NCBI RefSeq assembly: GCF_001311075.1
Contig: NZ_BBAD01000030.1
Span: 1-34,880, forward strand
Origin: Secundilactobacillus similis DSM 23365 = JCM 2765
Lineage (GTDB): Bacteria > Bacillota > Bacilli > Lactobacillales > Lactobacillaceae
Reading direction: 5' to 3'
Length of the DNA: 34,880 nt
Shown here: positions 8,155-18,755 of the stretch, in pieces
Numbering within the stretch: position 1 is the stretch's first letter
Layout: each line of letters starts with the position of its first letter
The notes under the pieces: model-generated
The model's input: only the letters and a program-made list of their open reading frames with translations
What the model was told of the DNA's origin: nothing
Databases searched by the model: none
Program-made: the position numbers and the translations under genes

Positions 8155-9682
8155 TTACTTCTCCTCGCCAACCATCAACAACTGCTCCCGCAACTGCGGC
8201 CGCAACACCTTACCCGTAATGTTCCGGGGGAATTCTCTCAGAAATTCAACCCGGGTTGGGCTTTCGAACTTGGCCAGATGAGTGGTTGAGTAGTCGAAAA
8301 TGGCTTGGCGTTGTTCGGCTTCGTTGAGGCCGGGGGTGGTGCTGACCACCACGGCGGTGACTTCTTCACCGTACAGGTCGTCTGGCATGCCGATGACGGC
8401 CAGTTGTTCGATGAAGTCGAGGTCGTTCAAGGTGTTTTCAACGGCAGCTGGCGCAACTTTTTCACCACCGCGGGAGATGATCTCCTTCTTGCGGCCCTTG
8501 ACGAACAGGTAGTTGTCATCGTCCAAATATCCCAGGTCGCCAGTTAAGAACCAGCCATCCTTGAAGCTATCGGGATTTGGATCCATGTAGTGGGTGATGA
8601 CGTGGTTGCCGCGAACGGCGATTTCGCCCATCACGTTGTGGTCGTTGGTGAGTTCACCGTCGACTAACAGGCAAAGGTCGGTGCCAAATGGCTTGCCGGC
8701 TGAGCCAATCTTGGGCGCGTCAAATGGTTGATCGTGCATTGACTGGAAGCTTCGGTCATGCCGTAGCCTTCAATGATTGGGGCACCAAAGCGGTCTTGGA
8801 ACGCAATTAAACGTTCTTCAGGGAGCGCAAACGAGCTGGAACGGATGTAGCGTAAGTGAATACCGTCTTTCAAGGCATCGTAAGCGGCGTTGGCCTTTTC
8901 GTTTAGTAACAAGAAGGAAACGATGGTTGGGACCACTGAAACCCAGGTGACATGGTTGTCGTGAACTTGCTTCCAGAAACGGGAAGCGGAGAACTTCTGG
9001 GTAACGAGGACCTTACCATCAGAAACCCGGGTCGACAACGTCGTCATGACTTGGGCGTTGATGTGGAACATTGGCATGGTGACCATGGCAACGTCATTTT
9101 CGTCCATGTGGTTAGAAACGGCGTCGTTCTGAGCGGCATTTAACAGCATCTCGTGCGTTAAACCGACTCGCTTGGGTTCACCAGTAGTTCCGGAAGTGTT
9201 CATCACTAAGCCAAGGTCGGTGGCGCTCACGGGCGTGGTATCGGCTTCGGTTTTGGCGGCTTCCTTGTTGACCAAGAACGTTAAGTGGGGCGACGTCAAC
9301 AGGTCTAAGTGGCTCACAGACCACTCGTCAGTTGACCAGTCAGCGGCGAGCTCCGGCGTGGTGAATAGCGCTGGGTAGCGTGGGCCTCGTAATCCGCGTG
9401 TAATTTCGCGGTTGGCGTTGATGGTGAGATGGGGTGGACAATGATGCCCAGTTCCCAAGCCGCTTGGTTGATCACCGGGAAAACGGCGGAGTTGGGTAGG
9501 CAAACCAGAATCTGATCCCCTTTCCCAAGGTTGTTGGCTTTAAATGCTTCTTGGAACACGTCGATATCCGCCTGCATATCGGCGCCGGTAAACCAGGTGT
9601 TCATGGCCTCATCCTTAATGATGGGGTCCGTTTGGTGACGCTGAAGTTGTTCCGTTAAAATCGTAGTTAATGGTGTGGCCAT
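8155..9682 (-). CDS. Acyl-CoA synthetase (AMP-forming, FadD/Acs-like), two frameshifts
   Basis: Activates a carboxylic acid to acyl-AMP and then acyl-CoA. Repaired length about 509 residues, typical of the ANL superfamily. The order of motifs is complete: N-terminal domain with ILVCLPNSAVFPVINQAAWE; phosphate loop NTSGTTGEPKRVGLTH; YGMTEAS; DGWFLTGDLGYLD; hinge KGRKKEIISRGGEKV; and catalytic Lys in NITGKVLR. Two one-base losses break it: near 9385 (between ...LHADYEA and ...YPALFTTPELAAD) and near 8740, where CAATGC should be CAAATGC, giving S-S-Q-M-H-D-Q-P. AAAGGAG lies upstream of the ATG at 9682. The substrate is unknown; oxalate, medium- or long-chain acids are all possible. Two lesions could mean a true pseudogene, but the motifs are undecayed. 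Confidence 0.8.
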
Positions 9683-10007
9683 AAAATGAATCGCTCCTTT
9701 AATAATGAGTAGTCGGTTTCAATGACTCGGCAAATTTAATTGGTTTTGTTTGATGTCATGAGTAATAGCCTAGGCGAGTTAACTTAAATCAGGCTTAAAG
9801 GTTAGCAAAAGATGATTACCGAGGGTACTTTTTCTTATTATAGACAGCCATTTTCGACTTGACTAGTAGTTAATGGGAAAAAGATGAGAAAAGGTGACTA
9901 ACATCTCACTATACTATCGCATATTGAGACGTTTAAAACTGGAACTGAGACTTCAAATTCTGAAGATTAGTACAGTTGTTGGGAAATGTCTGCTGAAACT
10001 GTCGATT

Positions 10008-10189
10008 CCGGTAGGCGGTCAGGTTCCGGCTATGGGGACCGGCCTGAGCCAAAAGGCGGTCTCAGCCCTCGCATTGAAGCCTCGCTAAAATCGTGCGAGT
10101 CTTCAATGACGTCCCCGATAATTGATAGTTGTTGGGAAACCACCAACAACTATCAATTATCGCGCCACAGCCGGAACCTGACCGACCGG
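10008..10189. other. Nested inverted-repeat element (candidate structured RNA or MITE)
   Basis: Five stems fit inside each other. P1: CGGTCAGGTTCCGGCT (10016-10031) with AGCCGGAACCTGACCG (10169-10184), 16 bp perfect, extended by CCGGT/ACCGG. P2: GGGGAC (10034-10039) with GTCCCC (10111-10116), enclosing P3 (CTGAG 10044-10048 / CTCAG 10061-10065) and P4 (CATTGAAG-C-CTCGC 10072-10085 / GCGAG-T-CTTCAATG 10095-10108). P5: 19-bp perfect palindrome arms 10117-10135 and 10143-10161. AGTTGTTGGGAAA also occurs as a direct repeat at 9974-9986 and 10127-10139. No gene overlaps it. It lies in the 600-base gap between the citrate synthase terminator and the acyl-CoA synthetase. The rest of the gap (9683-9990) is AT-rich with no gene I can support. 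Confidence 0.65.
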
Positions 10190-10248
10190 TTGTGCCCACA
10201 ATATCAGCCATGATTAACGCGGCAAAGAAGCCAAACTTCACAAGCGAC

Positions 10249-10284
10249 AATAAAAAGCCCTGAAGCATTTTGCTCCAAGGCTTT
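10249..10284 (-). terminator. Terminator of the aconitase-citrate synthase operon
   Basis: Minus strand AAGCCTTGGAGC, loop AAAAT, GCTTCAGGGCTT: a 12-bp stem (two G-U pairs) followed by TTTTTATT. It lies about 10 bases beyond the repaired citrate synthase stop at 10294, which supports the extended C-terminus. Confidence 0.85.
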
Positions 10285-10293
10285 CAAGCGCTA

Positions 10294-11428
10294 TTAGCCA
10301 AAATTCACATGATCCGTAACACTAGCATCAGTCCCACGGTCACCCGCAATCACATAATGCCGCCCAGTCGGCCCATCATACACGGATGACGGACGAATCA
10401 AGCAACCTTCGCGTTGCTGTTCCAAGATGTGGCTAACCAGCCAGCAGTCCGGCAGGCCGCGAACATTGTGGTGAAGGTGGCTTTGTCCAGTCCGAGACAG
10501 TGGTAAATCAAAGCGGTGTAGTAGTCAACGTTGGGATGCAACCCGATCCTGTTTAACATCTCCGCCGCCAACGCTTCCTGCAGGTCAAACAGCGCTTGGT
10601 TATCGGTCGAAGCCGCTAACCGAGCCGCAACTCCGCGGAGAATCTTCGCCCGTGGATCACCATGCTTATAGACCCGGTGTCCGAAGCCCATAATCTTCTT
10701 ATGAGCGCCCAGTTTCTCGTCAACGTACTCAGACGCGGTCAAGTGCCGCCGGTTGATGTCCATCAACATGTTATACACCTGTTCGTTAGCGCCACCGTGG
10801 AGCGGACCCTTCAACGCGCAGACAGCTGCGGTCAAGCAAGAGTAGTAGTCCGACTTAGTAGAAGCCACCACCCGACTGGTAAAGGTCGAGGCGTTAAATT
10901 CGTGGTCGGCGTGCAGCACCATCACGGTGTTGAACATCGCCGTGGCCTCAGCGTCAGGCCGTTTGCCAGAGAACAGGTAGACAAAGTTTTCCACCACGCC
11001 CCAGTTTGGATCGGCGTGCAGTAGTGGCAAGCCGTCGCGGATGCGGATGATGGCCGCAATCGCTGTCAGCATTTTCGCCAAGATTTTGGTCGGCGTATCG
11101 CGGTCCACGTTGTTGGTGGTGCCTAACAGTGAGGTCGTGGTGCGCAGGATACTCATGGGGTGCTGAGGTTCTTTCGCAATTTCAGTGATCAAGCGCACCG
11201 TTTCGTTTGGCAACTGCATGTTGGTCACGAGTTGTTGGCGAAAAGTCGCCAGTTCATCTGGTTCTGGTAACCGGGTATGCCACAACAGGAAGACCACTTC
11301 TTCAAATGGCGCGTGTTGCAGTTCTTCAATTGGGTAGCCGCGTAAGTGAGGTGGGCGTTTTTAGTGGAGCTGATCTTGGTGGTATCGATGACGACGCCAG
11401 CCAGTCCCTTTGGTAAAGTTTGAGTCAT
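10294..11428 (-). CDS. gltA: Citrate synthase, two one-base frameshifts
   Basis: Condenses oxaloacetate and acetyl-CoA to citrate in the cytosol. Family signatures are GPLHGGANE, GFGHRVYKHGDPRA (catalytic His) and LHADHEFNASTF. Two single-base losses interrupt it. Near 11341, GCGGCTAC should be GCGGGCTAC, giving Y-A-G-Y-P-I-E-E-L. Near 10432, TTAGCCACATC should be TTAGCCCACATC, giving W-L-A-H-I-L-E-Q, after which the frame runs to TAA at 10294-10296 (...LIRPSSVYDGPTGRHYV...). Repaired length is about 378 residues, normal for CitZ/GltA. The start is ATG 11428 after AAGAGGTG. It follows aconitase by 30 bases in one operon and ends at a strong terminator. It likely feeds 2-oxoglutarate/glutamate synthesis rather than a full cycle. 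Confidence 0.88.
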
Positions 11429-11458
11429 ATGAATCACCTCTTGATTCTGTGACGGATG

Positions 11459-14064
11459 CTATTCAGCAAGTTTGTTTTTGACGATCAGTGGCATGATGCC
11501 ATCGTTTTGGTAGTAAATGCGGTCAGTTGGCGTATCGAACCGGAGCCGGGTATCGAATTTAACCACTCGGTCGCCAGCAGTGGCAGTTACGTGGGCGGTT
11601 TGACCATCGAGTTCGATCGCAAACGTTTCGGTGCCGTTCAAGCCCAATGATTCAGCGGTGTCCCCTGGCAAATACTCAAGTGGGGCGATCCCCATCATGA
11701 CCAGGTTGGCCCGGTGGATCCGCTCGAAGCTTTCAGCGATGATGGCTTTCACACCCAGCAACTTGACCCCCTTAGCGGCCCAGTCACGGGATGAGCCCAT
11801 GCCGTAGTCTTTGCCGGCGAGGACGACTAAGCCAGTGCCAGCTTTTTGGTAAGCCATGGCGGCGTCGTAGATGGTGGTTGTTTCATCCGTTGGGAAGTAT
11901 TTAGTAAACCCGCCGACCTTATCCGGGGTCAGTTGGTTTTGCAGGCGGATGTTGGCGAGGGTGCCGCGCATCATGACCTCGTGGTTGCCCCGACGCGAGC
12001 CGTAGGAGTTGAAGGACTTTGGTTCGATACCGTGGGCCTTCAAGTAGATGCCAGCGGGCGATTTCGAAGCAATGAAGCGGCAGGACTGATGTGGTCGGTG
12101 GTAATGGAGTCGCCGAGTTTGGCGAGCACGCGCAGACCGCTCAGTTGCCGGTCGGTTTGACCGAAGAATGGTGGTGAGGCGATGTAGGTCGACTTGGCGT
12201 CCCAGTCGTAGGTTTCAGACGTTGGGGCGGACAGGGCGTTCCAAGTGGCGTTTTGGTCGAGAATCTTGCCATAGTTGTCGCTAAATTGTTCCGGTTTCAG
12301 GTAACGTTGCGTTAAGTCGGCCACTTCGGCGTCATCTGGCCACAGGTCGGTTAAGTAAACCGGCTTGCCATCGGTGCTGGTGCCCACCGGTTGGGTGGTG
12401 AGGTCGATGTCCAAGGTACCGGCTAACGCGTAGATGACGACCAGTGGTGGTGAGGCCAAGTAGGTGTCTTTGACCAGTGGGTTGACCCGGCCTTCAAAGT
12501 TCCGGTTACCACTTTCAACGGCGGCAATGGGGAACGGGTTCTCGCTTACGGCAGTTTGAACTTCGTCGACGAGTTGCCCGGAGTTGCCGATACAAGTGGT
12601 ACAGCCGTAACCCACGAGGTTAAAGCCGATTTGGTTTAAGTAGTCTTGCAAGCCCGCAGCCTTCAAATACTCGGTAACGACTCGCGAACCAGGCGCCAGC
12701 GACGTCTTCACGTAGGCGGGGACCTTCAAGCCCAGCTCAACGGCCTTCTTGGCAATCAAGCCTGCCGCAATCAGCACTTGCGGGTTCGAGGTGTTCGTAC
12801 AACTGGTAATGGCGGCGATGCCCAGTGACCCCACGTGGAGGTCGAACTGGTTACCGCCAACCGTAACGGGGTAGGCGGGTAAGTTGCGGCGACTGGCAAA
12901 CTGTGCGGGCAGGTCCGCTAATTTAACGGAATCCTGTGGCCGGTTTGGTCCGGCAACGGTGCTGACCACTGTGCTGAGGTCCAGTTCTTCGGTTTCGGTG
13001 TACTGCCGCGGTTCGCTGTCATCGTAGAAGAAGCCGTTAGCCTTGGCGTAGGCCACGACCCGGTCGATGGTGGCTTGTGGCCGGTTGGTCAACTTCAGGT
13101 AGGCAATCGTTTGGTCGTCGATTGGGAAATACCCGCAGGTAGCGCCGTATTCGGGTGCCATGTTGGCAACCGTGGCCCGGTAAGCCAGTGGAAGGGTGGC
13201 GAGACCGCTGCCGTAGAATTCCACGAATTTGCCAACCACGTTGTGCTCACGTAACAGGTGGGTCAGCGTTAAGGCTAAGTCGGTGGCGGTGACGCCCTTG
13301 TTGAGGTGGCCGGTAAGTTTGACGCCGACGACCTTTGGCAATGGCATGTAGGTCGCTTCACCTAACATGCTGGCTTCGGCTTCGATACCGCCAACGCCCC
13401 AGCCGAGGACGCCCAGCCCGTTGATCATGGTGGTGTGGGAGTCGGTGCCGACTAAGGTGTCGGGGAAGGCCACGTCGCTGCCATCGGGAAGTTGCTTGGT
13501 GCGGATGACATCGGCGAGATATTCCAAGTTGACCTGGTGAATGATCCCAGTGTCAGGTGGAATCACGGTGAGGTTATCAAAGCTGTTTTGCGCCCATTTT
13601 AGGAAGGTGTAGCGTTCCTGATTACGTTCAAACTCGCGCTTCACGTTGTAGGCGAAGGCGGTGTCGTTGCCAAACCGGTCAACTTGCACGGAATGGTCGA
13701 TGACTAAGTGAACGGGGACTTCGGGATTGATCTTGCGAACGTCGCCGCCCGCTTTAGCTACGGCGTCGCGCATGGCGGCCAGGTCAACTAAGGCTGGCAC
13801 ACCGGTGAAGTCTTGTAAAATTACCCGTTCCGGTTGGTGCGCCACGTCTTGGTCGTGGTGAGTATCCCAGTCAAGGAAGGCGCCAAGATTCGGTTGGGTT
13901 TCGGGTGCCAAGTCGGCATGTCGCAGGGTTTCTTCTAAAAGAATGCGAATCGTGTATGGAAGCTCGCCAAGGGTCTTGCCCTGGTCGGCGAGGTAGGCGG
14001 CAATGTCATAGTAGTGATATGTATGCCCGGTTACTGTCAAGTCACGTTGATACGTTTGAGTCAT
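11459..14064 (-). CDS. acnA: Aconitate hydratase A, one-base frameshift
   Basis: Isomerises citrate to isocitrate using a 4Fe-4S cluster. Cluster cysteines are visible in [10 protein letters not shown] and [12 protein letters not shown]; the substrate region [20 protein letters not shown] and the swivel domain ([25 protein letters not shown]) are present. Near 12073 one base is missing: TCATTGCTTCG should be TCAATTGCTTCG, giving [16 protein letters not shown]. Repaired length is about 868 residues, close to the usual 880-900. I use ATG 14064 with AGGTG upstream; a GTG at 14076 overlaps that ribosome site. First gene of an operon with citrate synthase. No isocitrate dehydrogenase follows, although it is often next in lactobacilli. 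Confidence 0.9.
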
Positions 14065-14104
14065 GAATGAAATCACCTAACTTTCTCAATTGTGCATCGT
14101 GCGA

Positions 14105-14180
14105 AAAATGAGTAAACCAATCACGTTCTAATTAAATACTCATTTTAATCTAATGTAACGGTTTATATTCAGTTCGTCAA
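14105..14180 (-). promoter_or_regulatory. Promoter and palindromic operator candidate of acnA-gltA
   Basis: On the minus strand TTGACG (14180-14175), 17 bases, TACATT (14157-14152) form a plausible sigma-A promoter. Immediately downstream lies a perfect 10-bp inverted repeat, AAAATGAGTA (14105-14114) and TACTCATTTT (14137-14146), 22 bases apart, overlapping the expected transcription start. That position suits a repressor site. The cognate regulator is unknown. Confidence 0.5.
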
Positions 14181-14861
14181 GTAAAAATGAATGTTTATTT
14201 AAATTTATCAAACTGCTAACATTGCCATGTTAGGTTTGCGAGAAGTCGCTGAATTAGTGCTGTATCACCTGAACGACTGATAAAACAAGAAATGAATGCT
14301 CACATGAATAATTCAGAAATAATCGAAAAATAGATAATCAGTTCGTTCGCGAATGAATGTAGATTCAACCACTGAATAAAAGTTGCGTTGTAAACGTTGC
14401 GGATGAAACGTTGATGTCGGGTCTTGGGTGTTTAAAAATGAGAAAACCGATGTTGACCTTGGGCTGAGCACTAAGTTGGTGGGCGACGTTATTCAAGTTA
14501 TTAATGATCATCTGATAACTAAAGCCGAAAACAGAAGTCGAATCGACTATGGCTCAAAATCCCATGCTTATGGGTGATTTAACGTCATTTGATTAGTAGT
14601 TAAGTGGCCAATCAACTTTCCCGTCATAAGCACCAGTTATCAGTCATAATTCAAAATGGTAACGGTTCAATTAAATTCGCATGATTGTCGTGACACCCTC
14701 ATAATTGGCACAATGTGACTATGACTGTCGCGACTTTACAAAAATTAAACATTGGCAATATTTGACGGCATAAATGTGTTAAAATCGGGCGTAAGCAAAC
14801 CGTCAAGAGTGGGGGAACGCTGTTGGCGGTGGTCATGCACAGTTAAATGGAGGAGATCACG
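14181..14861. other. Long intergenic region before the first adhesin
   Basis: About 680 bases between divergent operons. It is AT-rich and holds no gene with a start and ribosome site. Small hairpins are visible, for example CCCAT-GCTT-ATGGG near 14561-14574. One plus-strand frame is open from about 14407 to a TGA at 14575-14577 and could be a decayed coding fragment. The right edge should hold the adhesin promoter (TTGGCA/TTGACG and TAAAAT near 14750-14785, spacing not ideal). GGAGGAG lies just before the adhesin ATG. Confidence 0.45.
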
Positions 14862-17758
14862 ATGAAAAAGCGAATTACTGGTGCGGCGAAGACTCGGTTC
14901 AAGCTGTACAAGAAAGGCCGTCACTGGTTGGTGATGGGCACCACGGTGGGCTTGGCTTGGGGCGGTTTGGTGTTGAGTGGGCAAACGGCGCGGGCGGCGA
15001 CTGAGTCAACGAACCAGTCTGATGTGTCATCACAGGTCAGCGGGACGACAGCGGCGCCTAAGCAAGTGACGTTGACAACCGAAGCGACTAATGTGAGTAA
15101 CAATGAGGCAACGGTAGCACCAGCAAGCGCCACGGCGGCAACTGATACTCAGTCGGTTCCGGTAGTTTCGGATACGACCGCTGAGCCAGCGTCAGAAACG
15201 GACGCCGAAGTTACCGAAACAGTGAACGCAAGTCAACCGACCATGGCAGCCGACTCAGCGATGGGTATCGGTCAATCAGATAGTTCATGGGGTATATCAA
15301 TTGAAAAAACGGCTGTATCGACCACCACGACTAATCAATCAGCTGTTACCGCCACACCGCAAGTTACCGATTTAGGCGCGGCAGACAGCACCGCCTTTGC
15401 AACCGCCAAGAAGGTGGCAACGGCAACCTACCAAACGCTAGGCCAACCCCAAAAAGTAACGGCAGTGGCCGCAGCCCAACCCGGTGCCGTGCTGACACTT
15501 CCCAAGTCCTTTTCAATTGATACCGAGGGCTTGGCGGCGGATGAAGTGGCTAAGGGAATGTACGGTGATACCAACTGGGTGATCAAGGACGACCACACTC
15601 TGCACATTTACGGGGAGGCCTTATTAGGCAAGGACAACACTACGGTGACCCCACAGACGCTGGCCGCCGGGATGGTAAAACGGTGACGTTGACTAACGCC
15701 TCACCGTGGTTTGATTACCGGGATGCATTTGATAAAATCGTGATTGACGAGCCGATTTATTTGCCGGAGAATGCGTCGTACTTGTTTGCGGGGTTAGATG
15801 ATGTGACGACGATTGATGGCGCTGATAAGCTGATTGCCAGTGACACAACGGATATGACGGGGATGTTTGAGGGCGATACTTCTCTGTCAACGCTGGACCT
15901 GTCGACTTGGGATACCAGCAAGGTCACGGCGTACGCGGATATGTTTCGGTTAACGGGATTATCCGAGCTCGACCTTGGGCCGCAATTTTCACTACCGGTT
16001 GAGATGCCAACGACTATTCTGAAAAAAGATGGTACGCAAACGGAGGCTAGTTTCTGGATTGGTCTCGGTGAGGGGACGCTGGGTGAACCAACTGGAAAGC
16101 AGTTTTTAAATACCGTGTACTCTGGTGATGCAGCGGATGCCGATACGTATGTTGCGGTACCAAATCCATTCACTGAGCCAATCAACCTCTTTTTTCTCGA
16201 TGCTGAGACCGGCCGCAGTTATTTAGCAGCGAAAACGTTGCGTGGCACGATTGGCGAAAGCGGCGTCTACACCGTGGTGACGCCACCGGATATCATTTTA
16301 GCTGATGGGCAGGCCGCCGATGTCCCATACACGTTTGGTTACGGGGCTCAAAACATCGATGTGCTGTTGATGCCGCGGCTAGAAAACGCTCACTTGACCG
16401 ATCACGTTAGCAGCATCGTGCAAACCGAAACGGGGGATGTATTAGCGCAAACGGACACGTTATACCAATTGGATGCGGTCTTTGCGCCAGCAAGACTGAC
16501 CGAGATTACCGAAATCAAAGCGGAATCATTTGAACCCAATACGGTCACGGTTCCCGATGGATACGAGGTTACCAAGGTCGCGTTGATCGAAGCGTTCGAA
16601 AGTACCGGTCGGTACGGCGTGTTCACGGTGGACAAAGCGACTGATGACATGACGGTAACGCAGTATATAGTCAATCAATCAACTGGGGTCGTTGAGGTGA
16701 CCGATCCAGTATTTTCGAAGCAGGATTACGAAGAAATAATGAAGCGAAGTGCCGTTCAAGACGGTAACCAATATACGGTGAACCAAGCCAATATCAACAC
16801 CCTATCAAAAATCAAGGTCGGCTCACCCATGCCACTCAACACCCAAAACATGATGATCTACACCGTCCGCCCGCTACCAGAAACGCTGACAGTCAATTAC
16901 GTGGATCAAGTGTCAAATACCGTGGTGAAAACCGCTGACTTGACCGGAATGATGGCCGAAACGGGCGACTATCAAGTCAGCGTGCCGGCTGGGTATTTGC
17001 TGGCACCGGGTCAAGCGAAACAGGTGACTTACCAGTTTGCGGCGGATGACACGGATAACGTGACGATCAAGGTGCTGCCGGCGGTGTCCACTTTGGTGGC
17101 GGATGATCAAGGTGATAGCCAATTAACGGTCCGTTATGTGGATGGGTCTGGGAAGGCACTTGCGCCCGAGGCAACGCAAACGGGGCAGGTTGGTCAGCCG
17201 CTAACAGTGACCGCGCCAATAATTGCGGGCTATCAGTTAGCGCCGGGGCAGAGCGCCGAAACGACTGGCACGTATCAGGGTGATGCGATGGCATTGACGT
17301 TGATTTATGAGGCAGTGCCGGAAACGTCGGCTGTCGTGCTGACAGACGGGAACGTAGCAGTAACGGCTTCGGCGCCAGCGACTTTAACGACGCCAACTGC
17401 AACCGCAACCAACCAGACGGAAGTCGCCAACCAGTCAATGACGAGTGCTGAACCAAGCGCTCCGCAACCAATTGAGAACGCGACCGCTAATCGTGAAACG
17501 GACGCGCAACCGGACTCAGCATCAGAACTAGCCACAACCACCACTGAGGATGCACAGGCGCAGGGAACAGCAACTGCCACCAGAACGCAACCGGCAACCC
17601 AGAACAAGCTCGTACCGACCGCCGATGGTCATGTACAGGTCACCACGCCAATGACCTTACCACAAACGGATGAACGGTCGGGCATATCCGCATTGGTGGG
17701 AATATTGCTATTAGGTGCAACTTGGTTGGCAGCAACCGTACTGCGAAAACGTGATTAA
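14862..17758 (+). CDS. Sortase-anchored surface protein with BspA-like and MucBP-like domains, one frameshift
   Basis: Cell-wall adhesin of about 965 residues when repaired. The N-terminus carries a KxYKxGKxW-type signal (FKLYKKGRHWLVMG) and a long hydrophobic core ending near ARAA. Residues ~50-220 are Thr/Ala/Ser-rich. Residues ~280-370 have BspA/DUF285-like repeats (DMTGMFEGDTSLSTLDLSTWDTSK split over two units). Later come two MucBP-like domains (TVNYVDQVSNTVVKT..., LTVRYVDGSGKALAPE...), a second Thr/Ala-rich stalk and the sorting signal LPQTD, a hydrophobic helix and RKRD. Near 15670 one G is missing from GGGG, which would read A-A-G-D-G-K-T-V-T-L. The start is ATG 14862 after GGAGGAG. 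LPQTD deviates from LPxTG at the last position, as seen in some lactobacilli. Confidence 0.87.
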
Positions 17759-17844
17759 CCCGCAAGTAACCGATTACCACGCATCACGATTAGCGAATGG
17801 TGGTATGATGTAGTCATTCTAAGACGATTGTGGGGGCAATTCAG

Positions 17845-18225
17845 ATGAGAACAGGAATCAAGTTAGGGATCATGGGGTTAACGCTGGTATCAGCCATGGC
17901 GGTAACGGCGATCGTGCCAGCACACGAACCAGTGGCGCAGGCTAAAATGGTCACGTTGCCGAAAGCGTACCGGCATGTTTGGCGGTATAGTTATAAACCG
18001 TTCCACCAGCGGATGGTGTTGAAAACCTACGCGCACTACGCCTACTTCACGGATGTACCAGGTTACGGCCACTACATCAAGTACCGCTACGTTCATAATA
18101 AGGGGCACAAGTACGGCACGATTTCAGTCAACGGTACCGCTGAATCGATTGGCCTGAATTTCAAAAACAGTCGCAATTTGTACGTGGGTTATGACATCTC
18201 AACTTTGCATTTCACACACCGGTAG
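17845..18225 (+). CDS. Small secreted protein, 126 aa, unknown function
   Basis: The start ATG 17845 follows a GTGGGGGC ribosome site. Residues 1-32 are a signal peptide (RTGIKLG then a hydrophobic core, cleavage near AQA-KM). The mature part is basic and rich in Tyr, His and Lys (YRHVWRYSYKPFHQRMVLKTY), with no cysteine and no sorting signal, so it is probably free or charge-bound to the wall. Its overall build resembles the two other small secreted proteins at 27123-27533 and 28730-29116, though similarity is weaker. It lies between the two adhesins and ends at its own terminator. Confidence 0.7.
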   Translation: MRTGIKLGIMGLTLVSAMAVTAIVPAHEPVAQAKMVTLPKAYRHVWRYSYKPFHQRMVLKTYAHYAYFTDVPGYGHYIKYRYVHNKGHKYGTISVNGTAESIGLNFKNSRNLYVGYDISTLHFTHR

Positions 18226-18232
18226 ACCAATT

Positions 18233-18277
18233 TAAAAGTGCCCGGCTTCAACTGACGGTTGAGGCTGGGCACTTTTA
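18233..18277 (+). terminator. Rho-independent terminator
   Basis: AAAAGTGCCCGGCTTCAAC, short loop, GGTTGAGGCTGGGCACTTTT: a long stem ending in T, directly after the small secreted protein. Confidence 0.88.
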
Positions 18278-18322
18278 TGTTGTAGAATAGGGGTAAGCGA
18301 AGATTAGTGTAGGGGGACAACC

Positions 18323-18667
18323 ATGACTGAGCATAGTTATAATTATGGCAACCAATCGAATCAGTACCTCTCGGCAGCGGCCATGCTGGAGGAGACGATG
18401 GCCTACTATCAGATCACGCAACAGGATCTGGCCGAGCGCATCGGGGTGACGCAAAAGCACGTTTCAGAGGTGTTGAACCACAAAGCGTACCTGACCCCGC
18501 AGCTGGCGTTTCGCGTCGAACGGGTCACGGGGCTTTCTGCGCGGACGTTGTTGAATCTGGACTATCAGTACCGCCTGCAGTTGGCGGCCGAGTCGGTGAA
18601 GCGGGAAGTGCCGGGGGAAAATAACTTGTTTTTGCACCCGTATGAGTGGTCAACGTTTCAGGGATGA
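18323..18667 (+). CDS. HigA-like XRE-family helix-turn-helix protein
   Basis: 114 residues. Residues ~20-85 form an XRE/HigA helix-turn-helix: ITQQDLAERIGVTQKHVSEV, then NHKAYLTPQLAFRVERVTGLSARTLLNLDYQYRL, which matches the HigA pattern of helix-turn-helix followed by 'TP..A.R......S...LLNL'. HigA proteins are antitoxins that also repress their own operon. Here no HigB-type toxin gene precedes or follows; the gene is flanked by terminators on both sides, so it is monocistronic. GGGGG lies 6 bases before the ATG. It may be an orphan antitoxin or a stand-alone regulator, perhaps of the adjacent surface genes, which is speculation. Confidence 0.75.
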   Translation: MTEHSYNYGNQSNQYLSAAAMLEETMAYYQITQQDLAERIGVTQKHVSEVLNHKAYLTPQLAFRVERVTGLSARTLLNLDYQYRLQLAAESVKREVPGENNLFLHPYEWSTFQG

Positions 18668-18716
18668 AGTGCGTGGCCATGGTGACTGGCTGAAAATGAT
18701 GATTAATAATAGATGT

Positions 18717-18755
18717 AACGTTCGAGTGATGTGATTGGTACTCGAACGTTTTTAT
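18717..18755 (+). terminator. Rho-independent terminator
   Basis: AACGTTCGAGT and ACTCGAACGTT pair perfectly around a 12-base loop and continue into TTTTTATA, about 50 bases after the HigA-like gene. Confidence 0.85.

Noticed and set aside
10062-10268. 68-residue minus-strand open frame starting MLQGFLLSLVKFG
   Set aside because: It overlaps the operon terminator and the nested palindromes, and the nucleotide structure explains the sequence better than coding.
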